A stretch of 64,000 nucleotides of DNA. Origin: Chryseobacterium vrystaatense. Its GTDB lineage: Bacteria > Bacteroidota > Bacteroidia > Flavobacteriales > Weeksellaceae. The translations under genes were made by a program, and so were the position numbers. Location: NCBI RefSeq assembly GCF_000737765.1, contig NZ_JPRI01000010.1, forward strand, positions 310,001 to 374,000. Direction: 5' to 3'. Under the pieces are notes generated by a model. It did not search any database. It had not been told where the DNA came from and saw only the letters and a list, made by a program, of their open reading frames with translations. Below, piece by piece: positions 43,617 through 51,216 of this stretch (positions within the stretch are counted from its first letter, which is position 1; each line of letters starts with the position of its first letter).

Positions 43617-44158
43617 TGCTTTACCATTACATAGTTATATTCCACTTTTACATTTTCCGCGACTTTTTTGGTTACCATTTTGGGAATAGTCACGTTGTGA
43701 TCTACAGGTCTGGCCATAAAACTTCCCTGCATATAAATCTTGCCATCTTTGGCATAAACGGAAGCTGCAGAGGAAACGGCTTTATCTACTCCATGAAAAT
43801 TAAGGGTTCCCTGAACGGTATATTTCTGCGGAGAAGTACTCAGTTTCGTTTTGTCGAAATTGATGATCTTGCCCTTAAAGGTAGCTTTCGGATATTTTGC
43901 GGTTTCTGCGTAGCTTTCATTGAAATGTTCTTCCATTAATTTGGTTTTAAAATGGAAGTTCTTCACGACTGAAACAGAGGCCATTTCTCCGCTGTCGGCA
44001 TTCAGAATCACGACATTATTATCATCTTTCGCGTACACATCTTCAAAAAGCGGTACGGATGCTTCAAAGGTTACACTGCCTGTTTTGGAACTGTATTTCT
44101 GGGCAGAAGCAAAGCCTGAGAAAAACAATACGGCACTCATTAATACTAATCTTTTCAT
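43613..44158 (-). CDS. YceI-family exported lipid-binding protein
   Basis: ATG at 44158 is used because the longer frame needs TTG. The 181-residue product has a signal peptide (SGFASAQ) and a YceI barrel: KTGSVTFEASVPLFEDVYAK, FHFKTKLMEEHFNESYAETA, KYPKATFKGKI, GTLNFHGVDKAVSS and MARPVDHNVTIPKMV. YceI proteins form a lipocalin-like barrel that binds polyisoprenoid quinones. In this operon it would be a quinone- or isoprenoid-carrying partner of the heme-containing products, which is inference. Confidence 0.9.
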   Translation of the reverse strand: MKRLVLMSAVLFFSGFASAQKYSSKTGSVTFEASVPLFEDVYAKDDNNVVILNADSGEMASVSVVKNFHFKTKLMEEHFNESYAETAKYPKATFKGKIINFDKTKLSTSPQKYTVQGTLNFHGVDKAVSSAASVYAKDGKIYMQGSFMARPVDHNVTIPKMVTKKVAENVKVEYNYVMVKQ

Positions 44159-44170
44159 ATCCAATATTTT

Positions 44171-44512
44171 TTAATTTTCAGTAAGCCCGTCGGCTTTCCA
44201 TTTGATGAAGGTGTTGATTTGGGTCTGTGAAAGGGATCCGCCCTGAGGCATTTTTTGCAGGTCACCATTGGCTCTCTGTATCCGGTCCAGAATGCCTTCG
44301 ATGTTATTTTTAACATCTGTGTAAGTCGTCAATGGTTTAAAGCTTCCTGCTCCATGGCAGCCGAGGCAGTTATTATCCACAATAGTTTTCACTTCAGTAT
44401 TGTATCTCACAGGTACCGTAATGGGTGTATTATCCGAAATCTCTTCATAGGTCCTGCTGTCACAGGCAATTAACAAAACTGCTGATGACCATAAGTACAT
44501 TATCTTTTTCAT
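44171..44512 (-). CDS. Small c-type cytochrome-like lipoprotein
   Basis: ATG at 44512 gives a lipobox (VLLIAC, lipidated C17). The 113-residue mature lipoprotein has a single heme c binding motif C49-L-G-C52-H53 (NNCLGCHGAG), followed by a cytochrome c-like end (MPQGGSLSQTQINTFIKWKADGL), where M near the end could ligate the heme. It is a lipid-anchored electron carrier or sensor. Its start is one base from the stop of the DUF5777 gene. Confidence 0.88.
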   Translation of the reverse strand: MKKIMYLWSSAVLLIACDSRTYEEISDNTPITVPVRYNTEVKTIVDNNCLGCHGAGSFKPLTTYTDVKNNIEGILDRIQRANGDLQKMPQGGSLSQTQINTFIKWKADGLTEN

Positions 44513-44513
44513 T

Positions 44514-45356
44514 TTAAAAAACTCTGTAAAGGTTAAACCCAAAAAATATCTGTCCCTTTCCCCATTTTCCTACTGCATTGGAGAGATAGCCGATATCCGA
44601 ATTGATCTGGGAGTTGGAAAATAAAAGCTGGAACACATGTCCCCCGGTTTCTATATCCATGCCTAAAGACAAAGGATTTTTATAGAAACTGTGATTGTCA
44701 AAATTCACAAAATATTCTGCGTTGATCGAAATTCTTTTGGAAATTTTATAACGTCCTCCCAATCCTGTCAGAAACTGGTTTTTGTCTTCAATGGCAGGAT
44801 CATAAAGATTTTTATGAATGAATGAAGGCGTGAACTGTAATGAAAACTTATCATTGAATCTTCTTGAAATCAAAGCCTGGGTAAGGTAAGAAAGTCTGTC
44901 ACCGAATTTGAGATAAGGATAATTGTCTTTATCCAGATCTGTATTCAAAGCCATCACATTATAGCCTACGATATCGACAGGACTGGTTTCGGTCTGCTTT
45001 ATAAGTTTATACTTGACGGCGCCTTCGAATGTTTTCAGATTGGTTTCTCTGGAAAGGCTGACTGAAATTCCGTCAGTAACTCCGTAGATCACCCCCAGCT
45101 TGGTGGATGCATCATCAAGACCGAAAAAGTTTTTGAATCCGGTGCTGATATCCCCGAAACGATGGGCTACAACGATATACCATTCCTTTTTTGCAGAAAG
45201 TTTTGTGGACTGTCCTGTGACAATCTGCAGGGCTTTAAATGCAGGTTGTGATACTTCCGGATTAGTTTTGAGTGTGTCAATATCTTTCAACAGATCCTCC
45301 TGCGCTGAGGCAAGACCTGAGGCCAATACCGACAAAAATAAGAGAGTTTTTGTCAT
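44514..45356 (-). CDS. DUF5777-type outer-membrane beta-barrel protein
   Basis: ATG at 45356 (the longer frame uses TTG) gives a signal peptide ending GLASAQ. The 280-residue mature protein is a beta-barrel with alternating strands (WYIVVAHRFGDISTGFKNFF, TKLGVIYGVTDGISVSLSRE, RISINAEYFVNFDNHS) and a C-terminal phenylalanine (NLYRVF). It resembles the DUF5777 barrels. As first gene of the operon it may form an outer-membrane conduit for the downstream redox proteins. Its promoter contains a CRP-like site. Confidence 0.85.
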   Translation of the reverse strand: MTKTLLFLSVLASGLASAQEDLLKDIDTLKTNPEVSQPAFKALQIVTGQSTKLSAKKEWYIVVAHRFGDISTGFKNFFGLDDASTKLGVIYGVTDGISVSLSRETNLKTFEGAVKYKLIKQTETSPVDIVGYNVMALNTDLDKDNYPYLKFGDRLSYLTQALISRRFNDKFSLQFTPSFIHKNLYDPAIEDKNQFLTGLGGRYKISKRISINAEYFVNFDNHSFYKNPLSLGMDIETGGHVFQLLFSNSQINSDIGYLSNAVGKWGKGQIFFGFNLYRVF

Positions 45357-45384
45357 ATACAATTTGAATTAAATTATGATATGA

Positions 45385-45392
45385 CAAACTTA
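45385..45392 (-). promoter_or_regulatory. -7 promoter element of the DUF5777 operon
   Basis: TAAGTTTG on the minus strand matches TAnnTTTG, 28 bases upstream of the start codon. A good -33 box at the usual distance is missing, which fits an activator-dependent promoter. Confidence 0.6.
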
Positions 45393-45414
45393 TTGAGTTA
45401 TAAAGTCAAAAATG

Positions 45415-45430
45415 TGTGATAAAAGTCACC
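45415..45430 (-). promoter_or_regulatory. Candidate Crp/Fnr-type operator
   Basis: The sequence TGTGA-N6-TCACC is a 9-of-10 match to the CRP consensus TGTGA-N6-TCACA. Its centre (about 45422.5) lies near -41 relative to the transcription start predicted from the -7 box at 45385-45392, the position of class II CRP-activated promoters. The neighbouring gene (45483-46133) encodes a Crp/Fnr regulator. This is sequence-based only. Confidence 0.55.
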
Positions 45431-45442
45431 GGACAAATTGTT

Positions 45443-45457
45443 TTTATCAATGATAAA
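45443..45457. promoter_or_regulatory. Short palindrome, possible second regulator site
   Basis: TTTATCA-A-TGATAAA is a perfect 7-1-7 palindrome lying 13 bases upstream of the CRP-like box. AT-rich palindromes are common here, so it is a weaker candidate. Confidence 0.3.
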
Positions 45458-45482
45458 TATAAAATGATTAAAACATGATATG

Positions 45483-46133
45483 TTACACTGATCTAACATT
45501 TTCATTTACAGGAATTTTGATCCCTTCTTTGGTCTGAACAATTTCCCCTTCATTTTCAATTTTTTTCAAAACTCTGCTGACTACTTCTCTTGAAGTTCCC
45601 AAATTATTGGCTATTTCCCTATGAGTAATTTTGAGAGGATTATTTCCGGTTACCAAAATCTGCTGTTTTATATAATTCAAAACCCTTTTATCCAGTCTGT
45701 GAAATACAGCGTCATTCACCATGTTCATAACGTCAGAGAAGCGTTTATCATATTCATGGTAGAATACTCTGTTGATCTCCGGAAAGCGAATCAGCCATTC
45801 ATGGATGACAGGGATTGGTATTAGCATCACTTCTGACTCTTCTTCAGCAACCGCATAGACTCTGCTGGTATAATCTGTAAAGATCGACGAGAAGGTCATC
45901 AAACAGCTGTCGCTGGGCCTTATATAATAGTAAATAAGTTCTCTCCCATCATTAAGAGTAAAAACTCTTATAGAGCCTTTAAGCAGAAAAGGGACATACT
46001 TATTTTTTTGTCCTTCTCTGATAATTTCGGTTTTTGCCTTTATATATGTTATAACGGCATTTGCATGAAGTTCGTTTAAAAAATTTTCACCTAAAAACCC
46101 AAATTTATTTAGAATAAATTTATCATTAACCAT
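45483..46133 (-). CDS. Crp/Fnr-family transcriptional regulator
   Basis: The 216-residue protein has a cyclic-nucleotide-binding-like sensor domain (residues about 20-130, LKGSIRVFTLNDGRELIYYY, SDSCLMTFSSIFT) and a C-terminal winged-helix domain (about 165-205, THREIANNLGTSREVVSRVL). There is no cysteine cluster as in true FNR and no clear cAMP-binding arginine, so the effector is unknown. It lies directly upstream of the five-gene operon on the same strand. A -7 box TATATTTG is at 46154-46161. Confidence 0.92.
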   Translation of the reverse strand: MVNDKFILNKFGFLGENFLNELHANAVITYIKAKTEIIREGQKNKYVPFLLKGSIRVFTLNDGRELIYYYIRPSDSCLMTFSSIFTDYTSRVYAVAEEESEVMLIPIPVIHEWLIRFPEINRVFYHEYDKRFSDVMNMVNDAVFHRLDKRVLNYIKQQILVTGNNPLKITHREIANNLGTSREVVSRVLKKIENEGEIVQTKEGIKIPVNENVRSV

Positions 46134-46153
46134 ATCTGCTTATCATTTTCAAA

Positions 46154-46161
46154 CAAATATA
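46154..46161 (-). promoter_or_regulatory. -7 promoter element of the Crp/Fnr gene
   Basis: TATATTTG on the minus strand matches TAnnTTTG, 20 bases upstream of the start at 46133. Confidence 0.55.
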
Positions 46162-46428
46162 TAAAATTGAAGGATTTGCATACCATAAAAACAACATTAA
46201 GTGATTATCCTTATTTAAAATTTAACAATCTATTAATTTGTCAGTATTTTTTCAATCAAAATGGTTTTAAATGTTTAAAATATTAAATAAAGAATCTTAA
46301 TGTCTGTGAGAATTTAATTGTAGTAAAAACATATTCGCAGTTTTTTCACCTTATATGTTTGTATGATTGGGCTGTAAAATTCTGTGATCCGTTGACTTTA
46401 AATTTATATAGCATTGATGTCATAAAAA

Positions 46429-46453
46429 AATGCCCCGGTAAAACCGGGGCATT
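46429..46453. terminator. Rho-independent terminator
   Basis: The stem AATGCCCCGGT / ACCGGGGCATT with a short AAA-type loop is strong. It ends the DUF3467 gene (minus strand). The rest of the 342-base gap up to the Crp/Fnr gene holds only AT-rich promoter-like sequence. Confidence 0.85.
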
Positions 46454-46475
46454 CTTATGTATTGTAAGAAAAATC

Positions 46476-46781
46476 TTATGCTTGTACGTTGTTACCTCCT
46501 AATACGAAAGGCTCAACTTCTTTGATTTCTCCAAATTGCTGCTCATAGTTAGCAATGTTTTGTTGAAGAGCAGATAATACTCTTTTAGCGTGAAGTGGAG
46601 CAAGAATGATTCTTGATCTTACTTTAGCCTGCTGTACCCCCGGCATTAACTGGATGAAATCTACTACGAACTCAGATGGAGAGTGGTTTACCAATGCTAA
46701 GTTAGCATAAACTCCAGCAGCTACCATTTCGTTCAATTCGATGTTGATGTTTCCGTCTTGTGGATTTTGATTGTTGTCCAT
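46476..46781 (-). CDS. DUF3467 domain-containing protein
   Basis: ATG at 46781 is chosen because the upstream extension has low-complexity, non-homologous residues. The 101-residue protein fits DUF3467: LNEMVAAGVYANLALVNHSP, EFVVDFIQLMPGVQQAKVRS and RIILAPLHAKRVLSALQQNI. It is a small cytoplasmic protein of unknown function found in Bacteroidota, often next to rpoC. Here it lies 87 bases downstream of rpoC on the same strand and may share its transcript. Confidence 0.88.
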   Translation of the reverse strand: MDNNQNPQDGNINIELNEMVAAGVYANLALVNHSPSEFVVDFIQLMPGVQQAKVRSRIILAPLHAKRVLSALQQNIANYEQQFGEIKEVEPFVLGGNNVQA

Positions 46782-46807
46782 TGTTATAAAATATGTTTTT
46801 AAAATTC

Positions 46808-46856
46808 GAAATTTGAGATTGTGAAAATATAAAAATAAATCCAAACCTCAAATTTC
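46808..46856. repeat. Inverted repeat between rpoC and the DUF3467 gene
   Basis: GAAATTTGAG (46808-46817) and CTCAAATTTC (46847-46856) form a 10-bp stem with an AT-rich loop of about 30 bases. It may be a weak terminator or processing hairpin downstream of rpoC. Confidence 0.4.
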
Positions 46857-46868
46857 AAATCATTAATT

Positions 46869-49800
46869 TTAGTTAAGGTCTTCGAATTCTTTCTTAGAAC
46901 CTACAATTACATTCTGATATTCTTTAAGACCTGTACCTGCAGGAATTCTGTGTCCTACAATTACATTTTCTTTAAGACCACTTAAGAAGTCAACTTTACC
47001 AGCTACTGCTGCTTCGTTAAGAACTTTAGTAGTTTCCTGGAACGATGCTGCAGACATGAATGACTTAGTCTGAAGAGCCGCTCTTGTAATCCCCTGTAGT
47101 ACAGGCGTTGCTGTAGCAGGAAGTGCTTCTCTTACTTCAACCAAGGCTTGATCTTCACGCTTCAGTTTAGAGTTTTCGTCTCTTAATTCTCTTGCTGTAA
47201 TCATCTGACCTGGTTTGAATTCTTTAGAATCACCAGCTTCCACAACTACTTTAAGACCGAATACTCTGTTGTTTTCTTCCAGGAAGTCAAACTTATGCTC
47301 AAGAGCTCCTTCAAGGAACTGAGTATCACCTCCATCTACGATTGATACTTTGGTCATCATCTGTCTTACGATGATTTCGAAGTGCTTATCGTCGATTTTT
47401 ACCCCCTGAAGACGGTAAACTTCCTGAATCTCATTTACAAGATATTCCTGAACCGCCGTTGGACCTTTGATTCTTAAGATATCATCCGGTGTAATAGAAC
47501 CGTCAGAAAGTGGTGCTCCTGCTCTTACGAAGTCATTCTCCTGAACAAGGATCTGGTTGGAAAGTTTTACAAGGTAAATCTTTCTTTCACCAGTTTTAGC
47601 TTCTACGATCAATTCACGGTTACCTCTCTTAATTTTTCCGTAAGAAACTACCCCGTCGATTTCAGTAACAACCGCTGGGTTTGAAGGGTTTCTTGCTTCG
47701 AATAGTTCGGTAACTCTCGGAAGACCTCCGGTGATATCCCCTGCTTTTGCAGATTTTCTTGGGATCTTGATCAAGACTTTACCAGCCTTAATTTTTTCAC
47801 CATCGTTTACCATTAAGTGGGCTCCTACCGGTAAGTTGTATGCTTTCTGCTCAACTCCTTTAGAATCTACCACCTTCAGAGTAGGTACGGCTTTCTTATT
47901 TCTAGATTCAGAGATTACTTTCTCTTCAAATCCTGTCTGTTCGTCAATTTCAAGCTGGAATGAGATACCCTGGATAATGTCTTCATATTCAACCTTACCT
48001 GCAGTTTCTGCAATGATTACCGCGTTATACGGATCCCACTTACAGATCACATCTCCTTTCTTCACTTTATCACCAGGCTTCACTGCTAATTCAGAACCGT
48101 AAGGTACGTTAGCAATCATCAATGGTGTTCTGGTTTCGTTATCCGCTACCAATCTGAATTCTGTTGAACGTGAAACAACTACCTCAGCAGTTTTACCGTT
48201 TTCATCTTCAGAAGTAATTGTTCTTACTTCGTCCATTTCAACGATACCGTCTCTTCTTGCAACGATAGATGGGTTTTCTGATACGTTACCTGCAGTACCC
48301 CCTTGGTGGAAGGTTCTCAACGTAAGCTGAGTACCTGGTTCCCCAATTGACTGTGCACCAATAACTCCTACTGCTTCACCCATGTGGATCATCTTACCAG
48401 TTGCCAGGTTTCTACCGTAACACTTCGCACAGATTCCTTTCTTGGTTTCACAAGTAAGTGGAGAACGAACTTCTACAGATTCTAAACCTGCTCCTTCGAT
48501 TCTCTTAGCTAATACTTCATTAATTACCTGATCTGCTTCAGCGATTAATTCATCTGATTCCGGATCATAGATGTTATGAAGAGAAACTCTACCTAAGATT
48601 CTTTCAGAGATTTTTTCAACAATCTCGTCATTTTTCTTAAGTGCAGTTACTTCAGTACCTCTTAAAGTACCACAGTCGTCTTCAGTAACGATAACGTCCT
48701 GAGCAACGTCTACCAATCTTCTGGTAAGGTAACCAGCATCGGCAGTTTTAAGTGCGGTATCCGCAAGACCCTTACGGGCACCGTGGGTAGAGATAAAGTA
48801 CTCCAGGATCGAAAGACCTTCCTTAAAGTTTGCAAGGATCGGGTTTTCGATGATCTCCGCACCGGTAGAACCAGCTTTCTGCGGTTTTGCCATCAAACCT
48901 CTCATCCCTGATAACTGACGGATCTGTTCTTTAGAACCCCTCGCTCCAGAGTCAAGCATCATATATACAGAGTTGAATCCACCTTGGTCAGATTTCATTC
49001 TGCTCATAATCATTTCAGTTAATCCTGCGTTGGTATTTGTCCAAACGTCGATTACCTGGTTATAACGTTCTGTATCTGTAATTAGACCCATGTTATAGTT
49101 GGCTCTAATCTCATCAACAGTTTCAATTGATGTAGCGATCATCTTTTTCTTCTCAACAGGAACTACAATATCCCCAAGTGAGAATGAAAGACCTCCTTTG
49201 AATGCGTTTGAATACCCTAAGTCCTTCATTGCATCAAGGAACTTCACTGTTGTAGGGAAATCAGTATCCGCTAAAACTCTACCAATAATGTTTCTCAGTG
49301 ATTTCTTCGTCAATAGTTCATTAACGTATCCTGACTGTTTTGGTACAATTTGGTTGAATAGGATTCTACCTAAAGAAGTTTCGATAAGTCTTGTTACCAA
49401 TTCTCCGTCTTCTTTAACCGGCAGTCTACATCTTACTTTAGCATTTAAAGATACTCTTCCTTCAGCGTAAGCGATTTCCGCTTCTTCCGGAGAATAGAAT
49501 GCAAGGCCTTCACCTTTCACTTTCATATCTTCTGTAGAGCTCAGTTCTTTAGTCATGAAATACAGACCAAGTACCATGTCCTGAGAAGGTACAGTAATAG
49601 GAGAACCGTTTGCAGGGTTCAAGATGTTCTGAGAACCAAGCATCAATAACTGAGCTTCAAGGATTGCCTCAGGGCCTAACGGCAAGTGTACTGCCATCTG
49701 GTCACCATCGAAATCGGCGTTGAATGCTGTTGTTACCAACGGGTGAAGCTGGATTGCTTTACCTTCGATCATCTTAGGCTGGAATGCCTGAATACCCAGT

Positions 49801-51134
49801 CTGTGAAGGGTAGGTGCTCTGTTCAGTAGAACAGGGTGACCTTTCATCACGTTTTCAAGGATATCATATACTACAGGCTCTTTTCTGTCGATGATTCTCT
49901 TTGCAGATTTCACAGTTTTTACAATACCTCTTTCGATCAGTTTTCTGATGATGAACGGTTTGTAAAGTTCTGCTGCCATATCTTTAGGAATACCACATTC
50001 GTGAAGCTGTAAGTTTGGACCTACAACAATTACGGAACGTGCAGAGTAGTCTACCCTTTTCCCTAGTAAGTTCTGACGGAAACGACCTTGCTTACCTTTC
50101 AATGAATCTGAAAGTGATTTCAATGGTCTGTTTGATTCAGATTTTACAGCAGAAGATTTTCTTGTATTATCGAATAATGAATCTACTGATTCCTGAAGCA
50201 TACGCTTCTCATTTCTCAAGATTACTTCCGGAGCTTTGATCTCCAATAGTCTTTTCAGACGGTTGTTTCTGATAATAACTCTTCTGTAAAGGTCATTTAA
50301 GTCAGAAGTTGCGAAACGTCCTCCATCCAATGGAACCAATGGTCTTAGTTCTGGTGGTATAACAGGAAGTACACGCATAATCATCCACTCCGGTCTGTTG
50401 ATCATTCTTGTATTGGCACCTCTTAATGCTTCTACAACGTTCAATCTTTTCAGAGCTTCAGTTCTTCTTTGCTTAGAACCTTCATTGTGAGCTTTGTGTC
50501 TTAAGTCGAAAGACAATGCATCAAGGTTGATTCTTTTTAACAGATCTTCAACAGCTTCAGCACCCATTCTGGCGATGAATTTGTTTGGATCAGAATCATC
50601 AAGATACTGGTTTTCCACAGGAAGAGTTTCCATGATGTCAAGGTACTCTTCTTCTGTTAAGAATTCCATGTTATCGAAATCCGAACCGTCTAATTTTTTA
50701 GCAATACCCTGCTGAATCACTACATATCTTTCGTAGTAGATGATCATGTCTAATTTCTTAGAGGGAATTCCTAAAAGGTAACCGATTTTGTTTGGTAAAG
50801 AACGGAAATACCAGATGTGAGCGATAGGAACAACAAGATTGATGTGTCCGATTCTCTCTCTTCTTACTTTTTTCTCAGTAACTTCTACTCCACAACGGTC
50901 ACAAACGATCCCTTTGTAACGAATTCTCTTGTATTTACCACAAGCACATTCGTAATCCTTTACCGGACCAAAGATTTTTTCACAGAACAACCCGTCTCTT
51001 TCAGGTTTGTGCGTTCTGTAGTTAATAGTTTCCGGTTTTAAAACTTCCCCTCTTGATTCCTGAAGAATCGATTCCGGTGAAGCTAAACCGATGGTTATTT
51101 TATTAAATCTACTTGATTTATTTTTATTTGACAT
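46869..51134 (-). CDS. rpoC: DNA-directed RNA polymerase subunit beta'
   Basis: The 1421-residue subunit has all expected landmarks: the N-terminal zinc-binding region (CACGKYKRIRYKGIVCDRCG), the catalytic magnesium loop NADFDGDQMAVHLP, bridge-helix and trigger-loop sequences, and the second zinc-binding cluster (DDCGTLRG, LTCETKKGICAKCYG). The C-terminal end is normal, with no split or extra insertion. It follows rpoB on the same strand after an 82-base, AT-rich gap containing a short tandem repeat. Confidence 0.98.
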   Translation of the reverse strand: MSNKNKSSRFNKITIGLASPESILQESRGEVLKPETINYRTHKPERDGLFCEKIFGPVKDYECACGKYKRIRYKGIVCDRCGVEVTEKKVRRERIGHINLVVPIAHIWYFRSLPNKIGYLLGIPSKKLDMIIYYERYVVIQQGIAKKLDGSDFDNMEFLTEEEYLDIMETLPVENQYLDDSDPNKFIARMGAEAVEDLLKRINLDALSFDLRHKAHNEGSKQRRTEALKRLNVVEALRGANTRMINRPEWMIMRVLPVIPPELRPLVPLDGGRFATSDLNDLYRRVIIRNNRLKRLLEIKAPEVILRNEKRMLQESVDSLFDNTRKSSAVKSESNRPLKSLSDSLKGKQGRFRQNLLGKRVDYSARSVIVVGPNLQLHECGIPKDMAAELYKPFIIRKLIERGIVKTVKSAKRIIDRKEPVVYDILENVMKGHPVLLNRAPTLHRLGIQAFQPKMIEGKAIQLHPLVTTAFNADFDGDQMAVHLPLGPEAILEAQLLMLGSQNILNPANGSPITVPSQDMVLGLYFMTKELSSTEDMKVKGEGLAFYSPEEAEIAYAEGRVSLNAKVRCRLPVKEDGELVTRLIETSLGRILFNQIVPKQSGYVNELLTKKSLRNIIGRVLADTDFPTTVKFLDAMKDLGYSNAFKGGLSFSLGDIVVPVEKKKMIATSIETVDEIRANYNMGLITDTERYNQVIDVWTNTNAGLTEMIMSRMKSDQGGFNSVYMMLDSGARGSKEQIRQLSGMRGLMAKPQKAGSTGAEIIENPILANFKEGLSILEYFISTHGARKGLADTALKTADAGYLTRRLVDVAQDVIVTEDDCGTLRGTEVTALKKNDEIVEKISERILGRVSLHNIYDPESDELIAEADQVINEVLAKRIEGAGLESVEVRSPLTCETKKGICAKCYGRNLATGKMIHMGEAVGVIGAQSIGEPGTQLTLRTFHQGGTAGNVSENPSIVARRDGIVEMDEVRTITSEDENGKTAEVVVSRSTEFRLVADNETRTPLMIANVPYGSELAVKPGDKVKKGDVICKWDPYNAVIIAETAGKVEYEDIIQGISFQLEIDEQTGFEEKVISESRNKKAVPTLKVVDSKGVEQKAYNLPVGAHLMVNDGEKIKAGKVLIKIPRKSAKAGDITGGLPRVTELFEARNPSNPAVVTEIDGVVSYGKIKRGNRELIVEAKTGERKIYLVKLSNQILVQENDFVRAGAPLSDGSITPDDILRIKGPTAVQEYLVNEIQEVYRLQGVKIDDKHFEIIVRQMMTKVSIVDGGDTQFLEGALEHKFDFLEENNRVFGLKVVVEAGDSKEFKPGQMITARELRDENSKLKREDQALVEVREALPATATPVLQGITRAALQTKSFMSAASFQETTKVLNEAAVAGKVDFLSGLKENVIVGHRIPAGTGLKEYQNVIVGSKKEFEDLN

Positions 51135-51149
51135 TTTTTAGATTTTAGA

Positions 51150-51177
51150 TTTTGGATTATAAATTTTGGATTATAAA
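51150..51177. repeat. Tandem 14-bp repeat between rpoB and rpoC
   Basis: TTTTGGATTATAAA occurs twice in exact head-to-tail copies in the AT-rich gap between rpoB and rpoC. Function unknown; probably slippage-prone spacer DNA. Confidence 0.7.
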
Positions 51178-51216
51178 TTCTGAATTGATTCAAAATTCAA
51201 CACTCAAAATTTAAAA

